From Procambarus clarkii (taxonomy: Eukaryota; Arthropoda; Malacostraca; Decapoda; Cambaridae), in NCBI RefSeq assembly GCF_040958095.1, contig NC_091193.1:19083222-19147221 (forward strand): 64,000 bases of DNA. Direction: 5' to 3'. Below, piece after piece: positions 38,116 through 49,109 of the stretch. Made by a program: the position numbers and the translations under genes. How positions within the stretch are numbered: the first letter of the stretch is position 1; the number at the start of each line of letters is the position of its first letter. The notes beneath the pieces are model-generated. The model searched no databases. It saw nothing but the letters and a program-made list of their open reading frames with translations, and was not told the origin of the DNA.

Positions 38116-38319
38116 GAGATGATTTCGGGGCTAAACTAAAACTACCGTCGCCTCCAAAGACCTGCCAAAAACATTTATATTTAGAATATGAAGGTGCTAA
38201 AATAGACTGAAGAGCGTAATATTCCTTTCGTGTTAAAGCTTATCAGATGTGAATACGATAGTTAGACCTGACCTTTGTCAGTGACGGAGCGAGGCCTGTA
38301 AGTTGAGTGGGGGCCCCAC

Positions 38320-38508
38320 GAGCGTGGGAGAGTGTGGGCATCACAAGCGTGGGAGAGTGTGGGCATCACAGGCGTGGGAGAGTGTGGGCATCACAGGCGT
38401 GGGAGAGTGTGGGCATCACTGGCGTGGGAGAGTGTGGGCATCACAGGCGTGAGAGAGTGTGGGCATCACTGGCGTGGGAGAGTGTGGGCATCACAAGCGT
38501 GGGAGTGA
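38320..38508. repeat. 25-bp tandem repeat, about 8 copies
   Basis: The unit is built on GCGTGGGAGAGTGTGGGCAT plus CACAG/CACAA/CACTG. Confidence 0.92.
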
Positions 38509-38509
38509 T

Positions 38510-39840
38510 CGAGGAACTGTCACCTGGACTTCAGAGGCTGACACCAAGACAGATGCGCCACCTGGGTGAGTGCACAAAAGCTTCAGGAAAGGAAGCTGCA
38601 TCTTGCCTGATGCTCGCGTGCTAATTTCCCTTCCAGTTTTTTGCCCAAATTACCGCATAACACAACGTATTGTCAGCAGTGAGTTCTTGTAAGGCGAGTG
38701 TAAACATTTAGTGACTCTGGGAGTCGTCGAGGTACCACTAAAAGAACCCTAGATAAAGGTGGAAAGTTAAAACAAATGGTCGGTTATACTCCACTGGACT
38801 CGGAGGGGCGCCCTGTATAAGGCTAAGCTTATAATTGTGAAATTCTCGAGTGAGCGTATATAATTTATACCACAAGGAGACTTCCCTAATAAAGCTAAAC
38901 GCATTGCTAATGACAGCGTGTTGACCTGGAAAACGCTTCAGACAGGGGCCAGAGCGAGAGAAAGAGCAGGTTGTGGAGGAGGGAATGGCATGGCCCAGAT
39001 CGCAGGAGTAAACAAGATGCACAATAATAATGGAAGAGAGAGAGAGAGAAAGACTGGAGGCGCTGGAGAGAAGGTCGGGAGATCTCGGCCAGTGTTCCGT
39101 CTGTCTGGGAGGTCTCTTCTTCTTCTTCACGTCTGTCGCCCCCGCTCGAGATGAGGGATTGCTGGAGTTCCGAGTGAATGTGTGGGTAAGGTGATCACTT
39201 TCAAAGAGGCGAGTTGCAGCAATAGCTCCCCTGGCCATTTTTCTGAGCACTTAATACCAAGAGCATTAATGAAATCCGTCCGTTAACTCTAGCAACGCTC
39301 TCGTTGGTCTTCTGTTGCTTGGGACTCTGCTTTCAACAATGTATAGTTACTGGGTAACTGTCCTGCGCCTCAGCGAGGGGGCAGCACCAGCACAAGTGCC
39401 ATGGGAACTGGCCAAGAGGAAATTAGAAGCAGGTATAGAGAATATTTTTATAACATGTGATGCCTCAGGCTATGAGAGAGGAGCAGAAGTAAGCGTGATG
39501 GTTTTTCCTGATGCGAGAAGAGTGGCAAAATATATATATATATCATTGTTAGAGAAAATAGCAGTCGTGCAGAAGCAGAAATGTGAGTTGCAGTCATTAA
39601 AGAGATATATACGCAGCAATAATTAAATTGAGACGATAAAAGAGAACGTAACAAATGTAGATAATTGTCAGGAGAAACTGCGAAAAGTTGTGCTGGATCG
39701 GGCGCTTCTGGATAAGACTTGTGGTTGTGCCTTTATATATAAGTAAACATGTGAGTGTAGTGAAGCGGAACAACACAGAGTGTACAACACTCCAGATGAC
39801 GTTTCCAGTGTAAAAACTTTGTTAATTCTTCATCACGACA
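38510..39840. other. Unassigned, one open frame of unknown status
   Basis: A plus-strand frame at 39315-39626 (includes VPWELAKRKLEAGIENIF and CDASGYERGAEVSVMVFPDA) looks somewhat protein-like, but I do not recognise it and it has no clear start context. A GA run at 39032-39050 and a TA run at 39531-39543 lie nearby. It may be an exon or an element fragment. Confidence 0.25.
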
Positions 39841-39844
39841 GCGC

Positions 39845-39980
39845 TCGTCTTGTGTGTGATCCTCTGTCCTGTGTGACAGTGAATATACCAGTATTATCCT
39901 CACGCTAATAACACCTAATTGAATTACTCAAATTAGGCAAATTTTTTATTTAATTTTGTCAATAAAGATGTTAATAATGG
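39845..39980 (+). repeat. Dispersed repeat, probable LINE 3' untranslated tail
   Basis: This is a relative of 1480-1620, ending in TTTTGTCAATAAAGATG. Confidence 0.5.
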
Positions 39981-40129
39981 GTCGTTGTCATCACTGTGTG
40001 GTCTCTATACCTAATGTAGGTTTTGCTTTACAAGAATGTTAACACCATGCTATGTATCCTCACAAACCCTGTGTACCTTCTTCTATATAAATAAATCAAT
40101 AAATAAATAAGTATTCTACAGTTAGGTCC

Positions 40130-40285
40130 TCAGAGGCACTGGCGCGACCTGTGTAGAAACAGTGTCCGTTCGTTAAAACATTTCCGAGGCTCGAACCCAG
40201 GTCGTCTGGCTTGTTATAGTCGAGGGAATTAGAGTTGGTAACCACTGCATCAAAGGGATTTTTGCTGTGCTAACTACTCGGGAAA
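40130..40285 (-). mobile_element. tRNA-derived SINE fragment
   Basis: The minus strand has TTTGATGCAGTGGTTACCAA (A-box-like) and CTGGGTTCGAGCCTCGG (B box). Confidence 0.5.
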
Positions 40286-40299
40286 CAATGAGAAAACTT

Positions 40300-41240
40300 A
40301 TAGTGTTATGACATTTAATAAAATTTTGAGAAAGCCTCATGATAAAGTGTTTGTAAAGGGAATCTGGAGAGTAATGGACATGTTGAAGGTTGTGGGAATG
40401 TTGTTAAATGTTGTGAGGAGCACATTCTCTATTCACTCTATTCAGTGAGAACAGGGTTGTATTTAGTTTATGCTGTAAATAGGTTACTAGTTTGATCTCA
40501 AAATACTAGACGGTGTGAAAATAGTGTATGTTAGTAATAAAGGGAGGTTGTTAAAGTTAATGTTTTCAGATGATGTAGTTTCTCTGACTGGAAATGATTG
40601 AGATAAATGTTATTAGTTGAAAGTTGTGTTGACGCGTGTCAGGCGACGGGAAATTATGAAAATGCGCAAAGCCAGTATAACTATATACTGGGAGAGATAG
40701 CGTGAGATAGCATGGGAGAGATAGGACCTGGTATAAGGGGACGGAGTTAGCGAAGGTTGACCAACCACTTGGGCCAAGTAAGCCAGGAAATGAACGTATC
40801 TGGTCCAGTGAAAATCCTGACTAGGAAGGAGACGGATAAGGTAGGCAGGGAAGACGTGCCAGTGATTACCATCATGCGGATACGAGACGTTGATGAGTAC
40901 ATTATTTTTTTACATTTTGCCCCAAGGGGCGAGTTGATGAGAGTGTGTGAGAGGGAAGGAGGGTGTGTGTGTGTGAGGTCATGCCAAAGACGTACCAAGC
41001 AGCGAGGAAAGGCCGCTCGAGCTCCATAACAAATGGAGGTGAAACGTGAAGGCTAGACAGGGAGACTGGGCCCCGAATGTAACAGCAGCTGCGGTTGGGC
41101 AAGCTGCAGCAGCCGCCGCCGCCGGGCCCCCACACTGCAAGGCTGGCCAAGGGCACGAAGATGCTCACACGAAGGGCAGAATTTCCAAATCCGGGCGAGG
41201 CTCTGATTCTTCAGTAAGACTTTCAACCCAAGCAACAATC
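40300..41240. other. Unassigned
   Basis: There is a short GT run at 40963-40974 and a CAG/GCC-rich patch at 41080-41130. The frames are short and unrecognised. Confidence 0.35.
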
Positions 41241-41244
41241 TCAG

Positions 41245-41330
41245 CCTAGGAAGACCTGAATCTCTGGTAAGACTCCTAGGATGACCTGAACCTGTGGTAA
41301 GACTCTTAGGAAGACCTGAACCTTCTCCTG
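41245..41330. repeat. 35-bp tandem repeat, about 2.5 copies
   Basis: GAAGACCTGAA / TCTGGTAAGACTC / CTAGGA-type blocks repeat imperfectly. Confidence 0.7.
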
Positions 41331-41334
41331 TGGG

Positions 41335-42165
41335 ACTTCCTAACCCCGGTCAAGAGAGAGACTACACACAATACGGGCAAGATCCCTTTCTCATCTCATA
41401 TTCCTACACACGCCTCGTCACACTAAATACCTGACTCCCCCGCCTTACGTCCACTGCCATACTTGTTACAGCACTCACACGCACTCACACGCACACATAT
41501 CTCCAACCGCACACTCTAAATCAATAACCCACAAATGAACTAGTAATTGCACCAACACATTAATCCGAATTCAAGTGACGTGAAAAGCCTTTGCATGACC
41601 TCAGCCTGCTACAAGTCTTGCAGTTGGCAGTGGCCTGGATCCGTTCTTCCAGCAGCCTCGGCCATTTGCCTCTAACCGTCCCGAATCTGGCTGCGTTAAA
41701 ACCGGCGCTGATGCGGCCCAAGTCGTGAGGAGTCCCGCGGGTTGAGAGCTGGTGGAATAATTCTAAGTGACTGTGTAATATTTTACCTGCCACTGTAGCC
41801 AGGGCAACACCTGTGTTGAGGCTCTTGGTGTGAGGCCGTCAGCATTTCCTGTGTAAAGGAAAGTGCTTGGTAGATTGCGGCCGCCAGGCGGGTATAGAAT
41901 GCTTGTCGTTATTCCAGACACATTTCTTCCAGCATTTATCACGAAGCTGGCCGTGAGTTCTGACCTACTCTCACTAAAATTACACTCTTGTTTCGCAAAA
42001 TTGGTCTTTCGGGCTGTTTACGAACGGATAGACCTCCCCTAGGGAGCGAAAGCTAATTAATTAGACCTCTGTTGCGGTTGGGGAAGGCGTTGTCGGGGTC
42101 TGTCTGTGCCCTGATGGGTACAGACCGTCTGTTCATGATATGGCAGAAGTGAGGCTTCGTGAGTA
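41335..42165. other. Unassigned
   Basis: A CAC-rich patch lies at 41474-41500. Nothing else is recognised. Confidence 0.35.
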
Positions 42166-42269
42166 CCGTCACCTCATTCAGTCATTAGCCAGGTCGAGCG
42201 ACTAATAACTAGTCTGAGGAAACAAGGTGTGCGCCGGGCGAGCATCCTGGCCACACTGACACCAACACA

Positions 42270-42501
42270 GATGATTTCGGGGATTAGTGTCCCCGCGGCC
42301 CGGTCTTCGACCAGGCCTTCACCCCCAGGAAGCAGCCTGTGACAGCTGTCTAACTCCCAGGTACCTATTTTACTGCTAGGTAACAGAGGCATCAGGGTGA
42401 AAGAAACATTTTGCCCATTTGTCTCTTCCTCCACCGGGGATCGAACCCGGAACGTCAGGACTATGAATCCGAAGCGCTGTCCACACAGCTGTCAGGCGCC
42501 C
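42270..42501 (-). mobile_element. tRNA-derived SINE, full head
   Basis: Minus strand: GGGGCGCCTGACAGCTGTG, then the B box CCGGGTTCGATCCCCGG, then a body with CTGTTACCTAGCAGTAAAAT, AGGCCTGGTCGAAGACCGGG and CCCCGAAATCATCT. The same body follows in the opposite orientation at 42575-42738. Confidence 0.7.
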
Positions 42502-42574
42502 CAAGCACACAAGAGACTGGCCGCTGGTGCTGGTATTGACTCATAATATTAATAATACCTTACTTCAGCCAATT

Positions 42575-42738
42575 GGGCACAGTTTCTTTCACCCTATGCT
42601 CCTGTTACCTAGCAGTAAAATAGGTACCTGGGTGTTAGTCAGCTGTCACGGGCTGCTTCCTGGGGGTGGAGGCCTGGTCGAAGACCGGGCCGCGGGGACA
42701 CTAAAGCCCCGAAATCATCTCAAGATAACCTCAAGATA
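42575..42738 (+). mobile_element. Same SINE, 5'-truncated, inverted
   Basis: It contains CTGTTACCTAGCAGTAAAAT, GGCCTGGTCGAAGACCGGGC and ends CATCTCAAGATAACCTCAAG, a simple tail. With 42270-42501 it forms an inverted pair about 75 bp apart. Confidence 0.7.
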
Positions 42739-42779
42739 GATCAAACGCGGCATAGAATCTTTTGTATTATATTCCATTC

Positions 42780-43510
42780 AGCAAATATATACATTCATAC
42801 ATATATATCTGTATAAAATAGAATGTCCGTCGGAGAAAATCTGTCCGTGTGTCCTTCGTGTGTGTGTGTGGGACACATGAGGCGAGACACTTGAGGCTAT
42901 CCTCAACCAACGTCCATACATGATACATATGGGTTATGGGAGTGTCACAGATCAGTCAGGGTCGGCCCAAGTGTCATTGCTTTAAGGAATATCGGCATCT
43001 TAAATGCCCTCCCTTACGATTTTCATGGTGTCAGAAATAAAATCATGGGTTGTGAAACCCGTAGAGTTTTGATCATTACTCTCCATTGGCTGATAAAGAT
43101 TCATCCACCCAAGAGGTGGCACGGGCATGAATAGCCCGTAATTTTACTCTTCACAGTTTACCCGGGTTAAATAAGGGGTAAAGAAGGAAGAGTGGGCTGA
43201 GAGAAGTAAAGGAGGAGAGAGAAAATGGGGGATAGAGGTGGAGGGAGAGGAGAAGAGATGGAATAGAGGGAGATTGGGAGAGAAGATGGAGACGGGGGAA
43301 CATTTATTGTGTTTACGTGATGGTAAATGCACAGATTGTCTATTCAACAAGTCGTTTCTACGGGCTAACCATAGCCCATGCTACTTTGGAACTTTTATTC
43401 TAAGTAGCTGAATCTAAAACAACAACAACAACAAGTCGTAAAGCGGTGGACATGACGGCCTCAGAGTCTAAGCGACCACCATCTCCTCTCAGGTTGAAGA
43501 GACATGTAAC
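42780..43510. other. Unassigned, with a short dispersed repeat at 43085-43145
   Basis: GATTCATCCACCCAAGAGGTGGCACGGGCATGAATAGCCC is related to 50770-50812. A purine-rich patch covers 43180-43300. Confidence 0.45.
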
Positions 43511-43513
43511 CTG

Positions 43514-43771
43514 GGGCCAGATTCACAAAGCAATTACGCAAGCACTTACGAACCTGTACATCTTTTCTCAATCTTTGGCGGCTTTGTTTACAATTATGAA
43601 ACAGTTAATGAGTTCCGAAACACCAGAAGGATGTTTATAACAATAACAGCAGCTGATTGGGAAACTTTCATGCTTGTAAACTGTTTAATAATTGTAAACA
43701 AAGCCGTCAAAGATTGAGGAAAGATGTACAGGTTTGTAAGTGCTTCCGTAACTGTTTCGTGAATCTGGCCC
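43514..43771. mobile_element. TIR element (GGGCCAGATTC family), 258 bp
   Basis: Ends GGGCCAGATTCAC and GTGAATCTGGCCC are inverted. The arms stay complementary for about 85 bp (AGCACTTACGAACCTGTACA, TCAATCTTTGGCGGCTTTGT). The element has no coding capacity and is a MITE-like fold-back element. Confidence 0.8.
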
Positions 43772-43799
43772 TTTGGTCTCCTCGTAGGGCTTCTCTCAT

Positions 43800-43826
43800 G
43801 CAGAGAGAGAGAGAGAGAGAGAGAGA
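43800..43826. repeat. (GA)n short microsatellite
   Basis: About 26 bp of GA. Confidence 0.9.
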
Positions 43827-43924
43827 ACGTTGCGTATCATACACAATAGTATAATGACATTGAAATGTTTCTTTTTATATATAAAATTGTGTACGTTATT
43901 GACGGGTTTGGATAATTGTTTGCT

Positions 43925-44030
43925 AGATAGCTGATTTTTTCTATAAAAAAATAACTGATTTTTTCTATAAAAAAGATAGCTGATTTTTTCTATAAAAAAG
44001 ATAGCTGATTTTTTCTATAAAGCTGATAGC
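43925..44030. repeat. 25-bp tandem repeat, about 4 copies
   Basis: The unit is GATAGCTGATTTTTTCTATA plus AAAAA. Confidence 0.9.
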
Positions 44031-44440
44031 GGGAGAAGAGGTGCGTGAAGGGATAGGGGGAACTGTGTTAAATGATTTACTTAGACAGGTTGGGTTCTGT
44101 TGGATAGATATGACGATAAGATATTTCAGGCGATGACTGAAATATCTATCAGGTATTTCAGGCGATGAATGAGCCTCACAGGTGTACTCACCTGCCTTAC
44201 TCACTGCTTTACTCTGCATGCTCACTCACACGTTCTTTTAATCGTATATTTTACTTATTCTCTTATACAGCCATGGAATTGTAAACCAGTCGTTAACTAC
44301 CTGCTTTATTCACTCATTCACTAGATGCTGTACTCTCTCTCAGTTATGCACTAGCTCCTTCACTCACCTCAATCATTCACTCGTATGATCATATCATTCA
44401 GCCATCTGTTGCACTCATTAATGTTCTCTCGCACTCTCCT
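44030..44440. other. Unassigned
   Basis: A duplicated GATATTTCAGGCGATGA/GGTATTTCAGGCGATGA lies near 44120-44170. CACTC-rich DNA follows. Confidence 0.4.
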
Positions 44441-44444
44441 TCAG

Positions 44445-44505
44445 TCTCTCCCTTCCCTGAAGTTAGTCTCCCTTCCCTGAAGTTAGTTTCCCTTCCCTGA
44501 GGTCA
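44445..44505. repeat. 21-bp tandem repeat, three copies
   Basis: TCCCTTCCCTGAAGTTAGT units. Confidence 0.8.
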
Positions 44506-44699
44506 GTCTCTTCATTTTGGTCCCTTCCTCTTTTTCCGTAGGTCACCTCTCTTACCTTACTCCTTCTCCTCTTCCTCCCTTCACTTTGCTTACTGCCTCC
44601 CTTCCTTAGATCACCCTTTTACCTTAGGTCACTGCCTTCCTCCCTTTAAGTGGCACTCTGGCTCTCCCAAGGTGCCCCTGCTGCCTCCCTGGCTACAGG

Positions 44700-45182
44700 G
44701 GACACAACCAGTGGTGGCGGACACCACCAGTGGTGCCGGACACCACCAGTGGTGCCGGATACAACCAGTGGTGCCAGACACAACCAGTGGTGCCGGACAC
44801 CACCAGTGGTGCCAGACACAACCAGTGGTGCCAGACACAACCAGTGGTGCCAGACACAACCAGTGGTGCCGGACACAACCAGTGGTGCCAGACACAACCA
44901 GTGGTGCCAGACACAACCAGTGGTGGCGGACACAACCAGTGGTGCCAGACACAACCAGTGGTGGCGGACACAACCAGTGGTGCCGGACACAACCAGTGGT
45001 GCCAGACACAACCAGTGGTGCCGGACACAACCAGTGGTGCCGGACACAACCAGTGGTGCCGGACACAACCAGTGGTGCCAGACACAACCAGTGGTGCCAG
45101 ACACAACCAGTGGTGCCAGACACAACCAGTGGTGCCAGACACCACCAGTGGTGGCGGACACAACCAGTGGTGGCGGACACCA
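44700..45182. repeat. 19-bp minisatellite, about 25 copies
   Basis: The unit is AGACACAACCAGTGGTGCC, with variants GGACACC, GGTGGCGG and one GGATAC. All six frames stay open through it and yield false proteins up to 238 residues. Confidence 0.95.
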
Positions 45183-45589
45183 CGCGCGGCACGTTCTCCC
45201 AACAGTCCCATCGGCTCCTCTAACAAGGGAATTAAGAGATTGTATCATTAGCTTTAATGACGCCCCCAAAAAAATTAAGCTGCCACCGTCGCTCCAGGTA
45301 CGGCCGGAGACGCCCGCTAACTATGTCCTCATTGGTTGTCAGCCGGTCGTTAGAGAGACTCTCTAATTGGTCAGTGCCAGGCGTGGGCCGGGCGGCTTAC
45401 ATCACTGCCTGGTGTTACTCTGTGATAACTTGTCAGTGCCTCGACCCCCCCCCCCCCCCGTGTTTGTGTTGTGATTGTGCTGTTGTTATGTTGTTTTGGT
45501 GTTCTGATTGGTTAATTCTACGAATTGTTAGTTAAGGTGGTTGTGAGTGGCGCACGTTGCTGCCGGGGGGTTAGTGAGGACCATGATTG
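45183..45589. other. Unassigned, GC-rich start
   Basis: CpG-containing sequence at 45260-45420 and a poly-C run at 45446-45459. No gene recognised. Confidence 0.35.
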
Positions 45590-45765
45590 GTGTGAAGGGA
45601 AGGGAACTATTACGGGGAGGGGGAGCGCCAAGCCATTACGACTTTATAGCACTTGGAAGGGGTCAGGCTAAGGATTTGGGATGGGACGGGGAGGTGGGGG
45701 AAGGAATGGTGTCTAACCTCTTGGACGGTCGGGGATTGAACGCCGACCTGTATGGGGGAGGCCCC
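45590..45765 (-). mobile_element. SINE related to 31150-31350
   Basis: The same AGCGCCAAGCCATTACGA.. body and the B-box-like GCGTTCAATCCCCGACCG on the minus strand. The tRNA-like A-box half is missing. Confidence 0.5.
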
Positions 45766-45974
45766 AGCAGAGTGTGGGGGACGCCCCAGCAGAGTGTGGG
45801 GGAGGCCTCTTCCTCACAGACACTGCTGGGGCCTCCCCCCCGCCCCCACCCCTTGGATCTGCAGTAATGAAGCCTCCCAAAAGGTCTGTTTAAATATTTC
45901 GCTTAATGCAGTTGTGTGTGTTTGTAAGTGGGAGATTATGAGTGTGCACGCGCGCCAGTATTTATGTGCACTCA

Positions 45975-47060
45975 CCCAGTTGTACTCATATAGATGTGCT
46001 TGCGGAGTCGTGCATCTGCTCTTATGCCCCGCCTTCCGACCATCACTAGCTCAACGCAGTGGCTCTGTTCGCTGGTTTTACTTAATGTATTGTATTTACA
46101 TTTTAAGTTGTGTATGGAATTGGCTTCGACCAAGTTCCCTCCATCTATTCCGTTCCACTTATTTATGACTCTTAGACATGAACAAGTTCTTTCTGACATC
46201 TCCGTGGCCTATATCTGTGGTTCCAATTTCCAACTATATAATCTCGTTCTGTTGTTCTTAAATGTGAACATTACCGCTATTTCTACTTTTGTCAATCTTT
46301 TACGTCGTTGTTATGCCCTATTCCTTCTTTCCTCCAGTGTCCAGCTCCCTCAGTCTTTCTTCATAGCTCAGTCCCCTTTGCTCAAGCACCTGCCTTGTTG
46401 CATATTTTTGGACTTTTTTTAGTGTTGTTTTCTTTGGGGTTTATTTAGGTAGGGGGGGGTTCCATGCCGTGGCACCATACTTAATAACTGGTATTACAGA
46501 CGATGTGTCCAGCGCTTTGTCCAAGCGCTGGACAAGTCCAAGTGCTGTATCTTTGTCAAAATTCCGGAAGGATAACCGGACATTTGCCAGCGTGGCATAT
46601 GCTGCTCTCGTTATCCTGCTGGTGTGTACCTCTGGTGTTAGGTCTCCAGTTATGTCCACTCCTAAGTCTCTCTCTTTTTCAAAAGTTGGAAGTTGCCTTC
46701 CCTTCATCTTGTACCGTATCTGAGGTCTTCTTGCTCTAACTCCTCTCCTCATAACCTTGCATTTGTCAGGGGTTAAAGTCTAGTAGCCATTTCTCAGACC
46801 GTCTCTGGAGAGTGTCAAGTTCATCTTGTAATGTATTGCAGTCCTCCTCAGTTCTGAGTCCCGTCATTAGTTTAGCATCGTCAGCAAACATGGATAAGAA
46901 TGAGCTTACTTCATCTGTTAGATCGCTTTCATATATTAGGAACAGTCTGGGCACTAATACCGACCCTTGAGGTACTCCGCTCATTACCTTTCCCCATTCT
47001 GATAGCTCTCCTCTCGCTGTGACTCTCTGCCTTCTTCCTAGTACTACAGTGTGACCATCT
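45975..47060 (-). pseudogene. CR1-like LINE reverse-transcriptase relic
   Basis: Reading leftward: VVLGRRQRVTARGELSEWGK, SGVPQGSVLVPRLFLIY, FADDAKLMTGLRTEEDC and SEKWLLDFNP, up to a frameshift. Then KMKGRQLPTFEKERDLGVDI and ASVIPVIKYGATAWNP-like sequence follow. Further frames give VQKYATRQVLEQRGLSYEER and VINKWN...VEANSIHNLKCKY. SGVPQGS and FADD are hallmark reverse-transcriptase motifs. A run of four C residues on the minus strand (46772-46769) gives a +1 frameshift, and more breaks follow, so it cannot make a functional protein. Confidence 0.8.
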
Positions 47061-47269
47061 GTGTTTCATGTGCCCCACTCTTATCAATATCAGTATAGAC
47101 ACGATCATTTCCAAGCAACTCCCGTCTGCAAGGACCATATATGCGGCCACCCGTCCAGGAAAGTGACGACTCTTCTGTATGGAGCAGTGACCAGCGAGAC
47201 AGCCATAGTGAGCGCTCATGGGTCTACAGCCACTGTGGTCACGGGCGGCGGGTAGCGTCCGACCCCTTG

Positions 47270-47790
47270 AGAGCTATCATATCCGGGCATCAACTTGCAC
47301 AATATGTAAATCTTTAATTTTTTGCCGCGGGAGATGCGGGGGAGGAGGAGGAGGAACACGGCCCGCAAGGCCGAAGTATTAGCGGTGATCTTGTGAGGAA
47401 GGTAGAAAGTGGTTCAAGACGAAGAGTGATCTTGCCGAGGGCAGTGGACCAGGTCAGCGCCGGGAGAGTAGCAGCAGCCCGTGGCAGCGACCGGGCCTCC
47501 GCGATACACATTTCTGACAAGCATCTCTGCTCCTCTGCCGCCGCTCCCGTCACGGGCACAGGGCCCCAGGCCGCAGGCGCCACAGCGGGCGAGGAGGCTG
47601 TCTCACCACACAGGAGTCTCGACCGTACGCGAGGATACACACTGCACTGTGTTGAAGACGAGAGAGAGTTGTTAAGTCAAGGCTGAAGAGTCGTGCATGT
47701 GAGAAGCTCTGGGAGGGGGGGAAGGTATGGGGGAGGGGTGGGGAGGAAGGGGCAAGGGGTGAGAGGGGGGCACATAATAGACAATAAATT
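47270..47790. other. GC-rich CpG-containing segment
   Basis: This patch is markedly richer in GC and CpG than its neighbours, with overlapping open frames on both strands (47393-47686 plus, 47314-47640 minus). Neither product is recognised. It could be a promoter or first exon, or simply compositional. Confidence 0.3.
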
Positions 47791-47799
47791 ATTTCTTAA

Positions 47800-48560
47800 A
47801 GTATGCGACGCTGCACCTTAGTCCATTTTCCAGACATTAAACATTATCACTTCATTCGGATCTCCACGAGCAGAGATCGTGGCGCAAGAAAATCAATTTG
47901 GAAACAGAAAGTGATTCCTTGCTATTTCGGTCGATTTCGAGGCGATTGGAGTGAATGGGATAGCGTGAAGGCTGAGCAGGATGGTAGAGTGACGGCAGCC
48001 TACCACCACCATGGGATGACCTGCTCTCCCCACCACCACTACCATGACATGACCTGCCCTCACCAACCACCATGGGACGGCTTTCCATCCTCACCAGCAA
48101 TAAGGAACGCGCAGCGCATCACTCTTGCACTTGTTTTCTCATATATTGGCCGTCAGAGGCTAGGTCATACAAGCCTTCACTTCCTGCGCTCACGTCCTCA
48201 AAGTAAAAAAGAATGATAAAAACACAAGAACATCGCCACCATTATCCGGGTGTTCTGGCAGAGCGCGTGAGCGCCCTCGCGCTCTCGTGATCCAGTTCTT
48301 GATAATACGTGAAGACACATTTATCTGATAAGTAAATTTAGTTAAATTCTTGAACGAAGTTACGGGTATTTGAACAATTGAATTAGAGAATGCTAGAGTG
48401 AGGAGTTGTGAGAAAGTTTGCAGTGTTTCCTTACGATTTCACCATCATATAGTCTAAATCATATAGTCTAAGATGTTCGGTTGCTTCAGAAATTTTCACA
48501 CACATTGATAAATTTTTCACCAAGCCCAAGTCGCTGTAGTTTACACACCAGACAATTGTG
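47800..48560. other. Unassigned
   Basis: A CACCACCATGGGATGACCTG-type segment is repeated imperfectly at 48003-48080. Nothing else recognised. Confidence 0.35.
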
Positions 48561-48565
48561 TCTTG

Positions 48566-48648
48566 GCCGGACACGTGCTGCAGGCCACGTGTCCCTGGCT
48601 CGGACACGTGTTGCAGGACACGTGTCCCTGGCTCGGACACGTGGATCC
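48566..48648. repeat. Short tandem/palindromic block with five CACGTG sites
   Basis: GGACACGTG and CACGTGTCC alternate. CACGTG lies at 48572, 48586, 48605, 48619 and 48638. Confidence 0.8.
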
Positions 48649-48974
48649 TCTCCACATCCCAGTTACTTGCTTCATCTTGCACTCATTTGTATTATAGCAG
48701 GTCTGTTGTGGTTCTCTTGTCTCGCAAACTAAATTTCCTGTTCCTTAATCATCGAATCTTACTAACCAAGATGGTTTTTCTAGACGTGTTATTAGACGCG
48801 CACATATTGTAAGGATGTTGGGGCTGACTCTGGTTCGAGGACCGTGGCAATATTTATAACGAGGATTTTTTCTAATTTTGTGTGTGATGTTAGAGACAGA
48901 CACGCGGTAATTGGTGAGAAGAGCACATGTCGGTCTCCGTAAATTGCATATAAAGTGAGAAGCAAGAAGACCCA

Positions 48975-49105
48975 CCCGTCCTCCCAATAGCACGTCGCAT
49001 TTTGACGTATAAATTGGCCAAAACACTGCCGTACAAGGAAATTGTTGCGGCTCTCGAAGTTGATATAATGTCCCGTTTTCTGTGTTTGGGTCCTCTGGCA
49101 CAGCG
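48975..49105 (-). repeat. Dispersed repeat family C, copy 2
   Basis: Minus-strand CCAGAGGACCCAAACACAGA..CAAAATGCGACGTGCTATTGGGAGGACGGGTGGG matches 28130-28305. Confidence 0.55.
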
Positions 49106-49109
49106 GCCG

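Noticed and set aside
42434-42501. Possible genuine tRNA gene (CCGGGTTCGATCCCCGG)
   Set aside because: The T-arm-like box is good, but the acceptor arms do not pair properly and the sequence continues into a SINE body shared with 42575-42738. The same reasoning applies to 27335, 31300, 37470 and 3550.
44629-45366. Frames of 173-238 residues with NQWCQTQPVVPDTTSGA-type repeats
   Set aside because: They come from the 19-bp minisatellite, and are open in all six frames at once.
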